64,000 nt of DNA, taken from Pyropia yezoensis. Taxonomy: Eukaryota; Rhodophyta; Bangiophyceae; Bangiales; Bangiaceae. The notes under the pieces are model-generated. The model made no database searches, had not been told where the DNA came from, and was given only the letters and a program-made list of their open reading frames with translations. Where the stretch lies: contig CM020618.1 of assembly GCA_009829735.1 (NCBI GenBank), positions 11,809,119-11,873,118 on the forward strand, given 5' to 3'. The position numbers and the translations under genes were made by a program. Positions 32,534 to 42,315 of this stretch are shown here, one piece after another. Each line of letters begins with the position of its first letter. Within the stretch, counting starts at the first letter, position 1.

Positions 32534-34834
32534 CTACGCGTCGGCTGCATCCTCAGACGACTCCCCCCCGTCCACGACCGGCCGCAGCGTCGGCCGGCGA
32601 GGCCCCGCCGTCAGGCTCCGCCGCCACACCGGCCGGGTGACGCGCTCGCGGGCGCGGGACCCCCCCCCCCCGCCCCCCAGGGCGCGCATCCAGTCTGGGA
32701 TGGTGGCCCCCCCCGCGGCGGCAACGGTCGCGAGCCGCCCCAGCCCCGGCCCGTCGGCCTCGGTGAAGAGCGTAATCGCCGTGCCCGCCACCCCCCCACA
32801 CCGGCCCGTCCGGCCCATCCGGTGGACGTACGCCGCCGGGCTGGACGGCGCGTCAAAGGACAGGACGGTGCGGGTGGCGGGGCAGTCGAGGCCCCGGCCG
32901 AGCACGTCGGTCGCGACCAGCACCGACACCTCCCCCGTCCGGTACCGCCGCACCGCGGCCGACCGCTCCGCCTGCGGGCGGCCCCCGTGGAGGACGTCCA
33001 TGGTCAGCCGCGACGCGGCGGGGCAGGCCGCCGCGGCGGCGGCCAGCTCGGCCAGCACCGCCGTCGCGCGCGCCTGGGTCTCGACAAACACCAGCGCGGG
33101 GGGGGCGAGGCCCCCACTTGCCAGCAGTGTCCGGAGGGCGAGGAGCTTGCCCGCGTCCCCGCGGCCGCCGGCAAAGAGGAAGCGCTGCGTGATGCGCGAC
33201 GCGGTGGTCGCGTCGACCGACGCGACGCCGCCGCCGCCGTACGCGGCGGAGCCGACGGTGAGCTTGGCGGGAACCCGCGCGAGCGTGCGCGCGGCAGCCT
33301 CGACGGGGGGGGGGAGCGTCGCGGAGAAGAGGTGATGCCGCAGGGGGGGAGGCGCGCCCGCCGGCGTAGCCGCCGCCGTCGCCCCTGTTGCTGTCGCCGC
33401 ATCGCCGTCGCTGTCACTGTCACTCCCGCTGTCGTTGCTAGCACTGCCGCCGCCACTGTCGTCACCGCCACTGTCACTGCCATCGTCGTTGGCGCCGCTG
33501 TCGTTGGCACCGCTACCGTCGCCGCCACTGCCGCTGCCACTGGCGTCACCGCCACTGCCGCTGCCACTGTCGTCAGCACCGCTGTCGCCGGCACCGCTGT
33601 CATCGACGCTGCTGTCCTCAGCGCCACTGTCGTCGCCGCCGGACGCAACGGCGGTGGCGCCCTTGGCGACGACGGCGGCGCCCGGCAGCGCACGCCCACC
33701 ACCCTTTACGCTGAGGCCCCGCTCAACGGGCGCGGCGGTGCCTTTGTGGTGGTGCCGCGCCTTGACGCGGCCGCGCCAGTGGGCGCAGTCACCACCAGTG
33801 CCCCCCGCCCCCCCATTCACCACAGCCAACGCCGCGTCGAGCTGCGCCACAAACCGCCCCTCAAACAGCTTGTCCGCCTCGTCCAACACCACGTCCCGCA
33901 CGCCCGTCCAGTCGACGCCCCAGCCGCCTGCAACGGCCAGGCGCGCGGGCGTCGCGACCACCACCGTGGGTGGGGCGTCCGCGGCGACCAGGGCGCCGCG
34001 CTCGGCCGCCCCCGCCGCCGCGTCTTCGTCGTCGGGCGCACCCCGGCGGGGTGTGCGGCGGGCGGGGCGCTTGCCGCCCCGCCCCTGGCGCGGCCGGCCG
34101 CCGCCTCCCGCACCGCCGCCCTCTCCCCACGACGACAGCAGGCACACCACCCGTACTGACGCCATGCCCGTGGCGACTACCCCCGGCGGCGAGGCGCCCC
34201 CCCCCCCACCTTCCACCTCTGCCCGCACCGCTCCTACGGCACGGGTGAGGACGTCCCCAATCTGCTCCACCAGCTCCCGCGTCGGCGCCAACACCACCCC
34301 CGTCACCCCTCCCCCTCGCCCCCCCAGTGCGCCCTCCCTCCTTGCCAGCGCCGCCCGCACCAACAGCGGCAGGCCGTACGCGAGGGTCTTTCCTGACCCC
34401 GTTGGGGCCACCGCCAGCACCTCCCGCCCCGCCAGCATCAGCGGGATGCCCTGCGCCTGCACGGGCGTCGCGGAGGTGATGCCAAACGCGGTGGCGAGGG
34501 CGGGTGCCAGCGCCGGCGCACCCGCTGCAGCCGCCAGGTCGGGCGGGTGGAAGAGCGGCGCCGGCGTGGACGGCCCGGCGTGCTTGTCCAGCCGCACCCC
34601 CGCCGCCTTCCGGGCGGCCGCGACGGTCTCAAACGCGGCCGCAGACAGGGGGGTGGCCAGGCGCGCCAGGTGCGCAACCGCCGCTTGGATAGACTGCGGG
34701 GGGGGGGGGGGGGGGGGCGCCGCGAGAAGGGGAAAGCGGGCGCTGCCGCTTGGCCGCCGGCGCCGTCGCGGCGGCGGGGGGGGGGGGGCGCCGGTAGCGG
34801 CTGCCCGAGGACAGCAGGCGGAAGGCGTTTTCCA
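32534..34834 (-). CDS. ROK1/DDX52-like DEAD-box RNA helicase
   Basis: The likely start is the ATG at 34832-34834, giving MENAFRLLSSGSRYRR, which resembles ROK1/DDX52 N-termini. A 20-nt G-run (34698-34717) separates this frame from the main frame, which goes on as PQSIQAAVAHLARLATPL. The core has FGITSATPVQAQGIP (Q motif), APTGSGKT (I), APTREL (Ia), VVLDEADKLF (II, DEAD), HHLFSATLPPP (III), VFVETQARA (IV), LVATDVLGRGLD (V) and YVHRMGRTGR (VI). Between motifs II and III is a long Ser/Asp/Gly repeat insertion (about 33,380-33,660 on the plus map). Rok1-type helicases act in the nucleolus in early 18S rRNA processing. That function is inferred. The frame change may be an assembly homopolymer error or a real length change. 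The subfamily is likely, not certain. Confidence 0.8.
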   Translation of the reverse strand, partial: WKTPSACCPRAAATGAPPPPPPRRRRRPSGSARFPLLAAPPPPPPPQSIQAAVAHLARLATPLSAAAFETVAAARKAAGVRLDKHAGPSTPAPLFHPPDLAAAAGAPALAPALATAFGITSATPVQAQGIPLMLAGREVLAVAPTGSGKTLAYGLPLLVRAALARREGALGGRGGGVTGVVLAPTRELVEQIGDVLTRAVGAVRAEVEGGGGGASPPGVVATGMASVRVVCLLSSWGEGGGAGGGGRPRQGRGGKRPARRTPRRGAPDDEDAAAGAAERGALVAADAPPTVVVATPARLAVAGGWGVDWTGVRDVVLDEADKLFEGRFVAQLDAALAVVNGGAGGTGGDCAHWRGRVKARHHHKGTAAPVERGLSVKGGGRALPGAAVVAKGATAVASGGDDSGAEDSSVDDSGAGDSGADDSGSGSGGDASGSGSGGDGSGANDSGANDDGSDSGGDDSGGGSASNDSGSDSDSDGDAATATGATAAATPAGAPPPLRHHLFSATLPPPVEAAARTLARVPAKLTVGSAAYGGGGVASVDATTASRITQRFLFAGGRGDAGKLLALRTLLASGGLAPPALVFVETQARATAVLAELAAAAAACPAASRLTMDVLHGGRPQAERSAAVRRYRTGEVSVLVATDVLGRGLDCPATRTVLSFDAPSSPAAYVHRMGRTGRCGGVAGTAITLFTEADGPGLGRLATVAAAGGATIPDWMRALGGGGGGSRARERVTRPVWRRSLTAGPRRPTLRPVVDGGESSEDAADA
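34698..34717. repeat. G20 homopolymer at a frame change
   Basis: Twenty G on the plus strand, read as a Pro run in the DEAD-box gene. A further 13-nt G-run is at 34776-34788. The coding frame differs on the two sides of the longer run. Confidence 0.8.
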
Positions 34835-35542
34835 TGGTCGCCGCAGCGGCACTCCGCACCACACGAGGGATGCAAAGAGTAAAAGACCGACGGGAGGCGG
34901 GGGGAGCAAGGACAGTCCGTACCGTAGGAGGGGAAGGGGACGGCTGGCTTCAGATGGGGTGGAGGGGAGGCGGGGTCAGGCGGCGTGGCAGCGGACGGCG
35001 GTGTTTGATGAGGAAGGAGGGGGGGCAAGCAACGCTGCGGTCGTCGGCCAACCGTGCCACCGGGCGCCGACGGCGACCATGGATCACCAGTATTGGAGAA
35101 GTAGTTTACTCTCTCTTAATAAGTGCCTAGAAAAGTACATTCGTCGCATATACCACTATTCGGCAGCCGACGCCAGTGACTGTCAGCTGACAGGGGATGC
35201 GGGTGGACTGCCATCCTCACCGGCACTTGGCCCTTGTGTCTTCTGTCTATCGCCAACGGGCACCCGCACGGCTGGCCAGCGTGGCGCTGACCCCGAGACG
35301 TCTGCCGTGACCGGCCCCCCCCCCGGCCCTCCGCTGGTGCTTTCCCCTTGGCCGAGTGTGTCGACCTTGCCTTGCCGCCCGTCCTACCTTCGGCTGTGGT
35401 GGTCCACCTTCTCTTCGCCTCGCCGTCGACGGCGTGGGGACGTGCGAGCCGGGCGGCACGGGGGCACACCCCCGCCCCGCCCGGCCTCCACCTCCCTATC
35501 CCTACCGCCCCCCCCCCGGACCCCCCCCCTTGAAGGGTCCCC
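34835..35542. other. Divergent intergenic region, helicase and SMP-like gene
   Basis: Probably holds both 5' ends. The middle (about 35,080-35,170) is AT-richer than the surroundings. A C-rich stretch precedes the right-hand ATG. No motif recognised. Confidence 0.4.
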
Positions 35543-37240
35543 ATGTGGCGCCGGGCGCTCGGCGTGGCTACCGTCGAGGAGGACGGTGACGCGGGCAGCA
35601 GCCTCGGCGGCAGCAGCTATGGCGACCCGTCGGGGAGCGTCCACTCCACCGACGAGGCGGGGAGTGAGGCGGGGCGCGCCGCCGCGGCGGCGGTGCCGCG
35701 CCCAGTGGCCGCGGCGGTGCCGCAGCCAGTGGCGGCGGCCGCGGCGGCCACGGCGGCGGTGCCCGCCCTCGCCGCACCACAGTCGGCTGGCCTCGCCGTC
35801 GGGTCCGTCGGGGGCAGCGCGGGGGGCGTCACCGCGACGGTGTCGTCGGGCGCGGCGGCACCTGCTGGGGCGGCGAATGGGGGCGGGGGCGGTGGTGGTG
35901 GGGGCATTGGTGGCGGCGGCAGCAGCGGCGGTGGCAGTGGCGTCGGCAGTCGAGCCGTCGGGAACGGCACGGCTGCCGGTATGGGAGCGGGTGGAATGGG
36001 GGCTCTCCCGCCCCCCTTGTGGCAAAGGTCGTCGTCGGACGGCGGGGACGAGGCGCCCACGTCAGACGAGGAGACGGAACTTTTTAACAACACTACCGTG
36101 CACATGGACGGCCCGGGCGCAGTCGATGACGATGACGACGACGACAACGACGACGGGGGTGGTGGGTACGTGGGCAGGCGGGGGGGAGCCGGCGGCGGCG
36201 GCGACGGCGGTGGTGGTGGCGGTCGGCCGGCCAAGGCGCCGTCCCCCCCGTCGGGGACCGCGTCCGCACCGTCGCCCGGCGTGTTGGGCTCCCCCGGTGG
36301 CGTGGCGGCCGCCGCCGCCGCGCCCGGCTCGGTGCCCATCCCCCCCCGGCGGTGGCGCAAGATGGTCTTCACTCCCGCGCCGCCGCTACCGCCCATGGAC
36401 CCCCCGGCCTCCCCTACGGGCAGCATCAGCGGCAGTGCTGGCAGTTGCGGCGGTGGCGGCACTTCCCCGCTCCCTTCCGACGCTCTCGATGACGATGGTG
36501 TTGGCGATGAGGAGGAGCTCTCCCGGGAGGAGCTGCTGCGTCGTCTCCAGCGTGCCCGCGCACGGCTGCGCACGTGGGAGGGCGCCGGCCGGGAGCTGCT
36601 CTACGGCCTTGTCCTCAACGCCGAGATGAACGCCGTCTACGCAGGAATGCTGCGGGAGCAGCTCCACACGGCCCTGTCGGCGCTGCCGTCCGTTTCGTCG
36701 GTCGAGTACCTCGAGACATCTCTGCCGTCGGTGCCCCGCGAGGCCCCCAGAATGACACTTGTGTCGTGGGGGGGGCTTGGCCTCAGCACCTGGGACGTAG
36801 CATTTTCGCCGCGCTCCTGGTGGGTCCGCGCCCGCCTGACCGGCGCCTCCACCCGCACCGCGCTGCGACTGCTGTCCTTTTCCGTGGAGCTGTCAGTAAC
36901 AGACGTGGCGGTGCGCGGGCGGCTGCGGGTGGCCCTGTCGTCTGATCTGTCGGCGGTTCGGCTGTCGTGGGCGACCATGCCTGCCGTGGAGGCAACCGTC
37001 ACGTCGGCGGTGGGGTGGGGAACGCTGCCGCTGCCGCTGCAGGCGGGTCCCCTCGAGGCGCGCGTCCTCTCCGAGGCGCGGCGGTGGATCCGCCGGCGGC
37101 TCGTCGCGCCCGCGTCCATGATGGTGGTGCTCAAGCGGCACCGCCCCCCCGCCGCGGGGCTTTCGGATGAGGACGTGTCGGCAGCGGCGGCCGCGGCGGC
37201 CAGGGCGGTCGTGCAGTCGGGGCTGCCGTCGCTATTTTGA
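35543..37240 (+). CDS. SMP-like (lipid-transfer) domain protein
   Basis: Intronless, 565 residues. The first about 320 residues are disordered: Ala/Val-rich, then Gly-rich, an Asp tract (about residues 194-204) and Pro/Ser stretches. The ordered part starts with a charged helix (EEELSREELLRRLQRARARL) and then runs LNAEMNAVYAGMLREQL, SVEYLETSLPSVPREAPRM, WDVAFSPRSWWVRARLTGA, LLSFSVELSVTDVAVRGRL, PLQAGPLEARVLSEARRWI and RRRLVAPASMMVVLK. This order (helix, statement that resembles L-G-x-x-x-P, long amphipathic strands, terminal helix with L-V-x-P) is like SMP/TULIP lipid-binding domains such as TEX2 at organelle contact sites. The match is by eye and weak at sequence level. No membrane segment is seen. 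It would bind lipids if the fold is right. Confidence 0.55.
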   Translation: MWRRALGVATVEEDGDAGSSLGGSSYGDPSGSVHSTDEAGSEAGRAAAAAVPRPVAAAVPQPVAAAAAATAAVPALAAPQSAGLAVGSVGGSAGGVTATVSSGAAAPAGAANGGGGGGGGGIGGGGSSGGGSGVGSRAVGNGTAAGMGAGGMGALPPPLWQRSSSDGGDEAPTSDEETELFNNTTVHMDGPGAVDDDDDDDNDDGGGGYVGRRGGAGGGGDGGGGGGRPAKAPSPPSGTASAPSPGVLGSPGGVAAAAAAPGSVPIPPRRWRKMVFTPAPPLPPMDPPASPTGSISGSAGSCGGGGTSPLPSDALDDDGVGDEEELSREELLRRLQRARARLRTWEGAGRELLYGLVLNAEMNAVYAGMLREQLHTALSALPSVSSVEYLETSLPSVPREAPRMTLVSWGGLGLSTWDVAFSPRSWWVRARLTGASTRTALRLLSFSVELSVTDVAVRGRLRVALSSDLSAVRLSWATMPAVEATVTSAVGWGTLPLPLQAGPLEARVLSEARRWIRRRLVAPASMMVVLKRHRPPAAGLSDEDVSAAAAAAARAVVQSGLPSLF

Positions 37241-37911
37241 GGGGCGCTCCCGCCATGATGGCGTCGCGGCGGCGGTGGGGAGGGGGGGGTGGGAGGGAAG
37301 GCCGTGCAGGGAGGTGGTGGTGGGTGACTGGTGGCGGTGAGGCGGGGGGTGGGGGGGAGGGCAGCGCACGGACGGCGCGTGTGGAACCCTATGCGCGGCG
37401 CGCGGTGTGGTGGGGTGCCTAACGCTGCGGATTGCACCCGCGGGCCCTTCCACGGTCGGGAGCCGTGGCGGGCGCGCCCGTCACGGACGCCCAGTTAACT
37501 GCAACTAGTTGCCCTCTTGCAGGGCCGCGGGCGCTCGTGGGTAGGTGAAGAACCGCGGCCCGTTGGCCGGGCGACCGCCTGCCGGGACGCGTCGCCGCCG
37601 CGGATGTATCAATGGCGCTCCCCCTCTGCACACACCCTCTACCCCCCCTGGCGCACGCCCACAACCGCCCCCGACCGTTCCCCCGCGGCCGTGGCGCGGC
37701 CCTTGTCGGCGACGGCAGCAGCAGCAGACGTCGTCGGCCGCGGCCGCGCTCCCCACACGTGGTGGCCGCCGTGGCAGGTACCCGTCCCGGCGGTAGGCGC
37801 CAGAGTAGTGGGCGGTCCGCCGGGGAGCGGGGGCGGTACGCCCCCGAGTATAGGAGGTGGCCGTTCGTGCAGCGGGTGGCACGGTCTGCGTGTGTGGCAA
37901 GCGGCCACTTT
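37241..37911. other. Convergent intergenic region
   Basis: Between the 3' ends of the SMP-like gene and the Ala/Gly-rich gene. No gene is supported; a G-rich stretch follows the first stop. Confidence 0.4.
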
Positions 37912-40470
37912 TTATCCCCCCGCCGCGCCGCCGCCCCCCGTCGCTCCCGCCGGCGGCACGTCCATCCGTCGGGGTAGCATCGGCTCTGCCGCCCCCCCCG
38001 CCCGCGTCAGCGCGTCGGTGGCCCAGGCGTCGAGGACGGCAGCCCCCACCTCCCCCCCCCTCCCCCCCTCTCCCTCCCCCTCCTCGGGCACCCTCACCAC
38101 CGCCGCCACCACCGTCACTGAGTGCTTGACCAGCCCGCTGCCATTCCCCACCACCAGCTCGTACACCCCCGACGCGGGCAGCCGCACGCACCCCGCCCCC
38201 GACTGCGCGGGTGCGGGGGGCGCCAGCCAGTTGCCCCCCGCGTCGCGCACGCCAAACGTCACCGCCGCTGACGACGCGTCGTGCGTCCACACCACCGCTG
38301 CGGGGGGGGGGGGGGCGACCACCGTCAGGGGCATCGACGAACGCCGCCGCAGGCGGAGGGAGGTCGGGCCACTCGCCGCCGCCGCCGCCGCCGCCGCCAC
38401 CTCTAGCCCCGCCGCTGCGCGCACGCCGGCGGCGGCGGCGGCAGGGGGGGGGGAGGTGGCCGTCCCTGTCGCGGCCGAGGCAGCAGCAGCGGCGGCGGCA
38501 GCGGCGGCAGCGACGGCTGGAGGCACTGCCCCCCCCGCCGGCTCGCCGCCGACTGACGCGCGCCGGCCGGCCGCGTCGCCGTCTGCAGCGACGGCCACCA
38601 CCGCGGCGGTGGCGGCGGCGACGCCCGCGCCCAGCCCCGCGACCAGCCCGCCCGTCGCGTCGGCCAGCACCGCCGCGGCGGCGGCCATCTCGGCCACCGC
38701 CGTCTGCACGGCAGCGTCGACCGCAGCCGCGTCGGCGTCCCCCCCCTCCCCCCCCTCCCCCGCCACCGCCGCAACGGGGGCGTCCACCGCTACGGCCTCC
38801 ACTGTGGTGGCGGCAGCGACGAGCTCCCCCCCGAGGCGCACCACCTCCCCCAGCACCCCCCCGTACGCGCGGCGGAGGCCTGCGGCGGCAGCGTCGCCCG
38901 AGCCGCCGGCGCCACCGCGGCCCATGGCAACCAGCCGGGCGGGAGCGCCGCTGGGGGCGCCCATCACCACCGCCCGTACCGCGGCGGCCAGCACCCCAGA
39001 CGAGGTGGTGAGCGTCGCGACGCGCCGTCGCCGCTCCGCCTGCGCCGCCGCCAGCACCCGGTACTTGGCGTCGAGGCCCGCAGCAAATGCGGTCGCAGCA
39101 CCGCCGCCGCCCTCGTCGCCACCGCGGCCACCGCGGCGGGCGCCGCCGCCCCCCCCACCCGCCCCTAGCAGCACCGCGTCGAGCGCCGCGGCGGCGCGCG
39201 CGTCAGAGCGTGCACGGGCGGCACGGAGGAGCGGCTGGCGCACATCGTCGGGGGGGAGGAGGGTGGCGAGCGTGCCAAACACCACCGCCTGCTGGGCGGT
39301 CGCGTGCGCGGCGAGCGCCGCCGTCGCCGCTCGGAGGCCCGCGACCGACGCGTCGAGGCTGGCCGCCGGCAGGGACGGCAGCGGGGGGGGTGGCTCTGGA
39401 GACGCGGCATCCCCCGGGACCGCCGCGGCCGCCGCCCGGCGACGCCGCCGTGCCCCCGCGGAGGCACGTAGCAGCGACGCGGCCGCCTCCTCCGCCGCCC
39501 ACCGCAGGTAAAAGAGCAGGCCGTCGAGGCGGTCCCCCCCGACGGCCGCGTCGCGCAGGGCGTCATAGTGGGCGAGGCGGACTGCCAGGTCGGCCGTCCA
39601 GGGCGGCGACGGCCGGCCGCTGTCGGCCCCACGCTCGGGGCTGGCCGCGTCGGCCAGCCGGGCCGTCGCGGCGGCGAGCGCCTGCCGCGTAGCGGCCACG
39701 GCTGGCGACAGCGTCGGCGGCGGCAGGGCGGCGAGCGCCGCCCGCACCGCCGCTGCATCCCGCGCATCAAGCGCGGCGTCATCGCCTAGTACGGTGGGTA
39801 CCGCGACGGGCTTCACCGCCGCAGCGGCGGCGGCCGCAGCTGCCACAGCAGCCGCCGCCGCCGCCGCTGACGAGGCGGCGGCCGCGGCGGCCGACGCGGC
39901 GCCTGCTGCCTCTGGCATGCCATAGCCCGCCCCCACCCCCGCCCCACAGCCGCCGCCACCGCCACCGCCACTGCCGCCACCGCCGCCGCTGCCGACTGTG
40001 GCGGCCACGTCGCACAGCGCCGCGTGGCGGGGCGGCGAAGGCCACGGGGCGGGGCGAAGGAGGCCATCCTGTGGGGGGGCAGGCGCCGCGGGGGCTGCTG
40101 CTGCTGCCGCCGCCACCGCCGCCGCAGCCGCTGCGCCCGCCGCCGCGCCCGCATCTGTGGCAGCAGCGGCGGCCGCCGGGTGGCCTGCCGCGGGGGAGGG
40201 AGCGGGTAAGCGGGGGGACAGCAGTGGCGGCGGCGGCGCGGCGGGCGCCACGCCCGGCGTCCCCCCCACCGCCGCAGCCCCTACCGCTGCCGCCGCTGCC
40301 ACGGCCGCCGCGTCTGGGTCGGCGTCACCGCCCACTCGCGGCCGCCGCGGCGGGCCGCCTGGCAGCGACACGGCAGGGGTGGGCGCCTGGGTCGCGGTGG
40401 CTGCTGAAGCGGCGGCCCAGCCAGTAGCCATTGCGGCCGCGACGGGGAGGGCGCCCCGGGGGAGGCGCAT
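37912..40470 (-). CDS. Ala/Gly-rich hypothetical protein with GOLD-like C-terminus
   Basis: 852 residues from the ATG at 40468-40470 (MRLPRGALPVAAAMATG). The first 250 residues are poly-Ala, Pro and Gly. The middle has helical segments without low complexity, for example LAVRLAHYDALRDAAVGGDRLDGLLFYLRWAAEEAA, given here only as a region near residues 295-330, and VVFGTLATLLPPDDVRQPLL. Towards the end, VVWTHDASSAAVTFGVRD, GCVRLPASGVYELVVGNGSG and VKHSVTVVAAVVRV follow the beta-sandwich pattern of GOLD domains (W-x-F..., G-x-Y-x-L-x-x-x-N), as in SEC14-GOLD proteins and p24. GOLD domains bind proteins or lipids in Golgi/vesicle traffic. The assignment is tentative and the middle is unknown. No introns seen. 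Confidence 0.5.
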   Translation of the reverse strand: MRLPRGALPVAAAMATGWAAASAATATQAPTPAVSLPGGPPRRPRVGGDADPDAAAVAAAAAVGAAAVGGTPGVAPAAPPPPLLSPRLPAPSPAAGHPAAAAAATDAGAAAGAAAAAAVAAAAAAAPAAPAPPQDGLLRPAPWPSPPRHAALCDVAATVGSGGGGGSGGGGGGGCGAGVGAGYGMPEAAGAASAAAAAASSAAAAAAAVAAAAAAAAAVKPVAVPTVLGDDAALDARDAAAVRAALAALPPPTLSPAVAATRQALAAATARLADAASPERGADSGRPSPPWTADLAVRLAHYDALRDAAVGGDRLDGLLFYLRWAAEEAAASLLRASAGARRRRRAAAAAVPGDAASPEPPPPLPSLPAASLDASVAGLRAATAALAAHATAQQAVVFGTLATLLPPDDVRQPLLRAARARSDARAAAALDAVLLGAGGGGGGARRGGRGGDEGGGGAATAFAAGLDAKYRVLAAAQAERRRRVATLTTSSGVLAAAVRAVVMGAPSGAPARLVAMGRGGAGGSGDAAAAGLRRAYGGVLGEVVRLGGELVAAATTVEAVAVDAPVAAVAGEGGEGGDADAAAVDAAVQTAVAEMAAAAAVLADATGGLVAGLGAGVAAATAAVVAVAADGDAAGRRASVGGEPAGGAVPPAVAAAAAAAAAAASAATGTATSPPPAAAAAGVRAAAGLEVAAAAAAAASGPTSLRLRRRSSMPLTVVAPPPPAAVVWTHDASSAAVTFGVRDAGGNWLAPPAPAQSGAGCVRLPASGVYELVVGNGSGLVKHSVTVVAAVVRVPEEGEGEGGRGGEVGAAVLDAWATDALTRAGGAAEPMLPRRMDVPPAGATGGGGAAGG

Positions 40471-41146
40471 GGTGGGGGGGAGGGGATGAGGGGGGGCGAT
40501 GCGGCCACGCTGGGGAGCGGACGGGGGGGTGAGAGAGCGGGGGGGCGACAAGAGGACAACGCGAGAGAACAGGGATAGTCGTCGGGAACGGTGTTGGTTG
40601 AAGGATGGGAACAAGCAAAGCTGGGGGAGATGCAAGGAGGGGGGAGGGGGATGTGCCGCCACACGGCGCAGCCTGCGCCGTCCTGGAACTGACTCGTCGG
40701 CAAGGAGCCGGCGGTGAAGGTCGACGGGGGGGGAGACGGGTGCCACCGCGCACTCCACCGAGAGTGACAGTGGCCCCTGCAGGGGTCAATTGCGGGAGAG
40801 ACACTCAATTTCCACTTCGCCCCCAGGCGGTTGGTATCTGTGCGTAAGTCCTTCCCTGCGCCGGCGTTGATCTCCCTCGCCAATCACCCGCGGCATCGAC
40901 TCGTTGGCCACTCTCGCGGCCAATCCGCCTCTGGGCCCGCCCAGGGTGACGGTCGCTGTCCCGCCTGCATCGGCCGAGCCCGACGCCCACCCCGGCTGCC
41001 CCGTCACACTCTTTCGCTTCCGCATTGGCACGCTCCACACCCTGCCGTACTTGTTCCTCCCACTTTCTTACCGTACCGGTCTTCCTCAGTGCACTTCTCC
41101 TTCCCACGCCCCCCCCTCTCCGCCTTCAACTTCCTCTCCTGCCGTC
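40471..41146. other. Divergent intergenic region
   Basis: Between the minus-strand Ala/Gly-rich gene and the plus-strand small plastid protein. The right end is pyrimidine-rich (about 41,060-41,146), as expected for a 5' leader here. No TATA box or known site recognised. Confidence 0.4.
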
Positions 41147-41551
41147 ATGTCGGCCCTTGCCGCCTTCACTCCCGCGCCCGCCGCGTTGGCCGGCTCGTCT
41201 GCCCGTGTGGCCACTGCCGCGTCGCGGCGGCTGACGGCGGCGCCCAGCACGCCCGTAGCGGGGACCCGTCGCGCGGCCGTCGTCTGCATGACGTCGGGGA
41301 CGCCCAAGCCCGTGACAGACGTGGAGGACGATGGTGGCGACGGCTTCTTTGGTTCGTTCGACGTCACCGAGACGCTGGGCGTGTCAGTGGACTTCACGGA
41401 CGGCGACAAGGAATATTTGGATGGCGCTGTCGACGAGGCGGATTTGATTGATCGCATCAAGGTGCTCGCTCGCGCGTACGAGGAGAAGCGGACGGCGCCG
41501 CGCAAGGGCAAGGGCATGCCCCAGGCGGGTGACTACCTCGGCAACCTTTGA
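41147..41551 (+). CDS. Small plastid-targeted protein of unknown function
   Basis: Intronless, 134 residues. The first about 48 residues form a transit peptide: an early AFTP motif (residues 6-9) as red algal plastid presequences require, many Ala/Ser/Thr/Arg and no acids, ending near RRAAVVCMTSG. The mature part is about 85 residues and acidic at first (VEDDGGDGFFGSFDVTETLG), then VSVDFTDGDKEYLDGAVDEA, LIDRIKVLARAYEEKR and a basic Gly-rich end, MPQAGDYLGNL. There is no Cys and no membrane helix in the mature part, so a soluble stromal protein is likely. I do not recognise the family. The next gene rightwards encodes plastid SecA on the same strand, about 760 bp away. There is no evidence that they work together. 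Confidence 0.7.
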   Translation: MSALAAFTPAPAALAGSSARVATAASRRLTAAPSTPVAGTRRAAVVCMTSGTPKPVTDVEDDGGDGFFGSFDVTETLGVSVDFTDGDKEYLDGAVDEADLIDRIKVLARAYEEKRTAPRKGKGMPQAGDYLGNL

Positions 41552-42315
41552 TGCGATGGCGCAACCTTTTAGGTGTGGTGGAGAGGATGGGGTGGAGCAG
41601 GGGAAGGGGGTGGGGGGAGGGAGGCGGGAAGGAGGAAGCCAGACGTGGGTGTCATATGGCTTTTCGCGCGGGAATGGTTTGATGGGCAGCAGGCTCAGGA
41701 AGCTTGGGTGCGGGGTGAAAGGGGTGAGGGGGGTTCGCTGGTTATTGGGTAGTCTGACGTGGGCTCGCGCGGGTGCCACCATGACAGCTGCTGTACGAGT
41801 TGGAGCGCTCTGCCCCAAGTGCGCGCCGCCGACTTCGTGCGTTGCTACCCAGAGGCGAAACACGGTATTGCTGGGATGCGCATCTCGCCCGCACTTTTTC
41901 TTCTTTTCTCTTTTTTGTGTCGCATCTCGGCAGAGCCCCTGCACTATAGTCGCGCACGGCGCTCTGTCGCCGCGCCGGCTTCGTTGTCTGCCCGCGTCAC
42001 TCCCCCGTGTACCAAAAAGCACCCCCCCGTGTTTGTCCTGTACATGGTATTTCTTTGACAGCTACAGTCGTCGCATAATTCCATGATGCATCGTCGACAT
42101 GCGATCTCGGACTACTTCGGCAGTCGCGTTTTCGACCACAAACCGCCATCTCGGGTCACCAGCACTGCAAGAGCCCTGCCCGTCCCACCATATCCTCAAC
42201 CGATCGTCATCGCCCTTCCACGGCCCCACTCTGGGCGCCTCCCCCCCCAACCATCCCCTTTTGCCCTCTGTGCTGCGCCCTACGAGCTGTGAGCTCTTTG
42301 TTCCCCAGCTTCGCC
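41552..42315. other. Intergenic region upstream of secA
   Basis: About 760 bp, mixed composition, with short AT-richer parts around 41,880-42,080. It should contain the secA promoter and leader. No gene is supported. Confidence 0.4.

Noticed and set aside
33435-36629. Open plus-strand frame of over 1000 codons
   Set aside because: It is antisense to the DEAD-box gene and then out of frame with the SMP-like gene; it has no domain and the other strand/frame encodes recognisable motifs.
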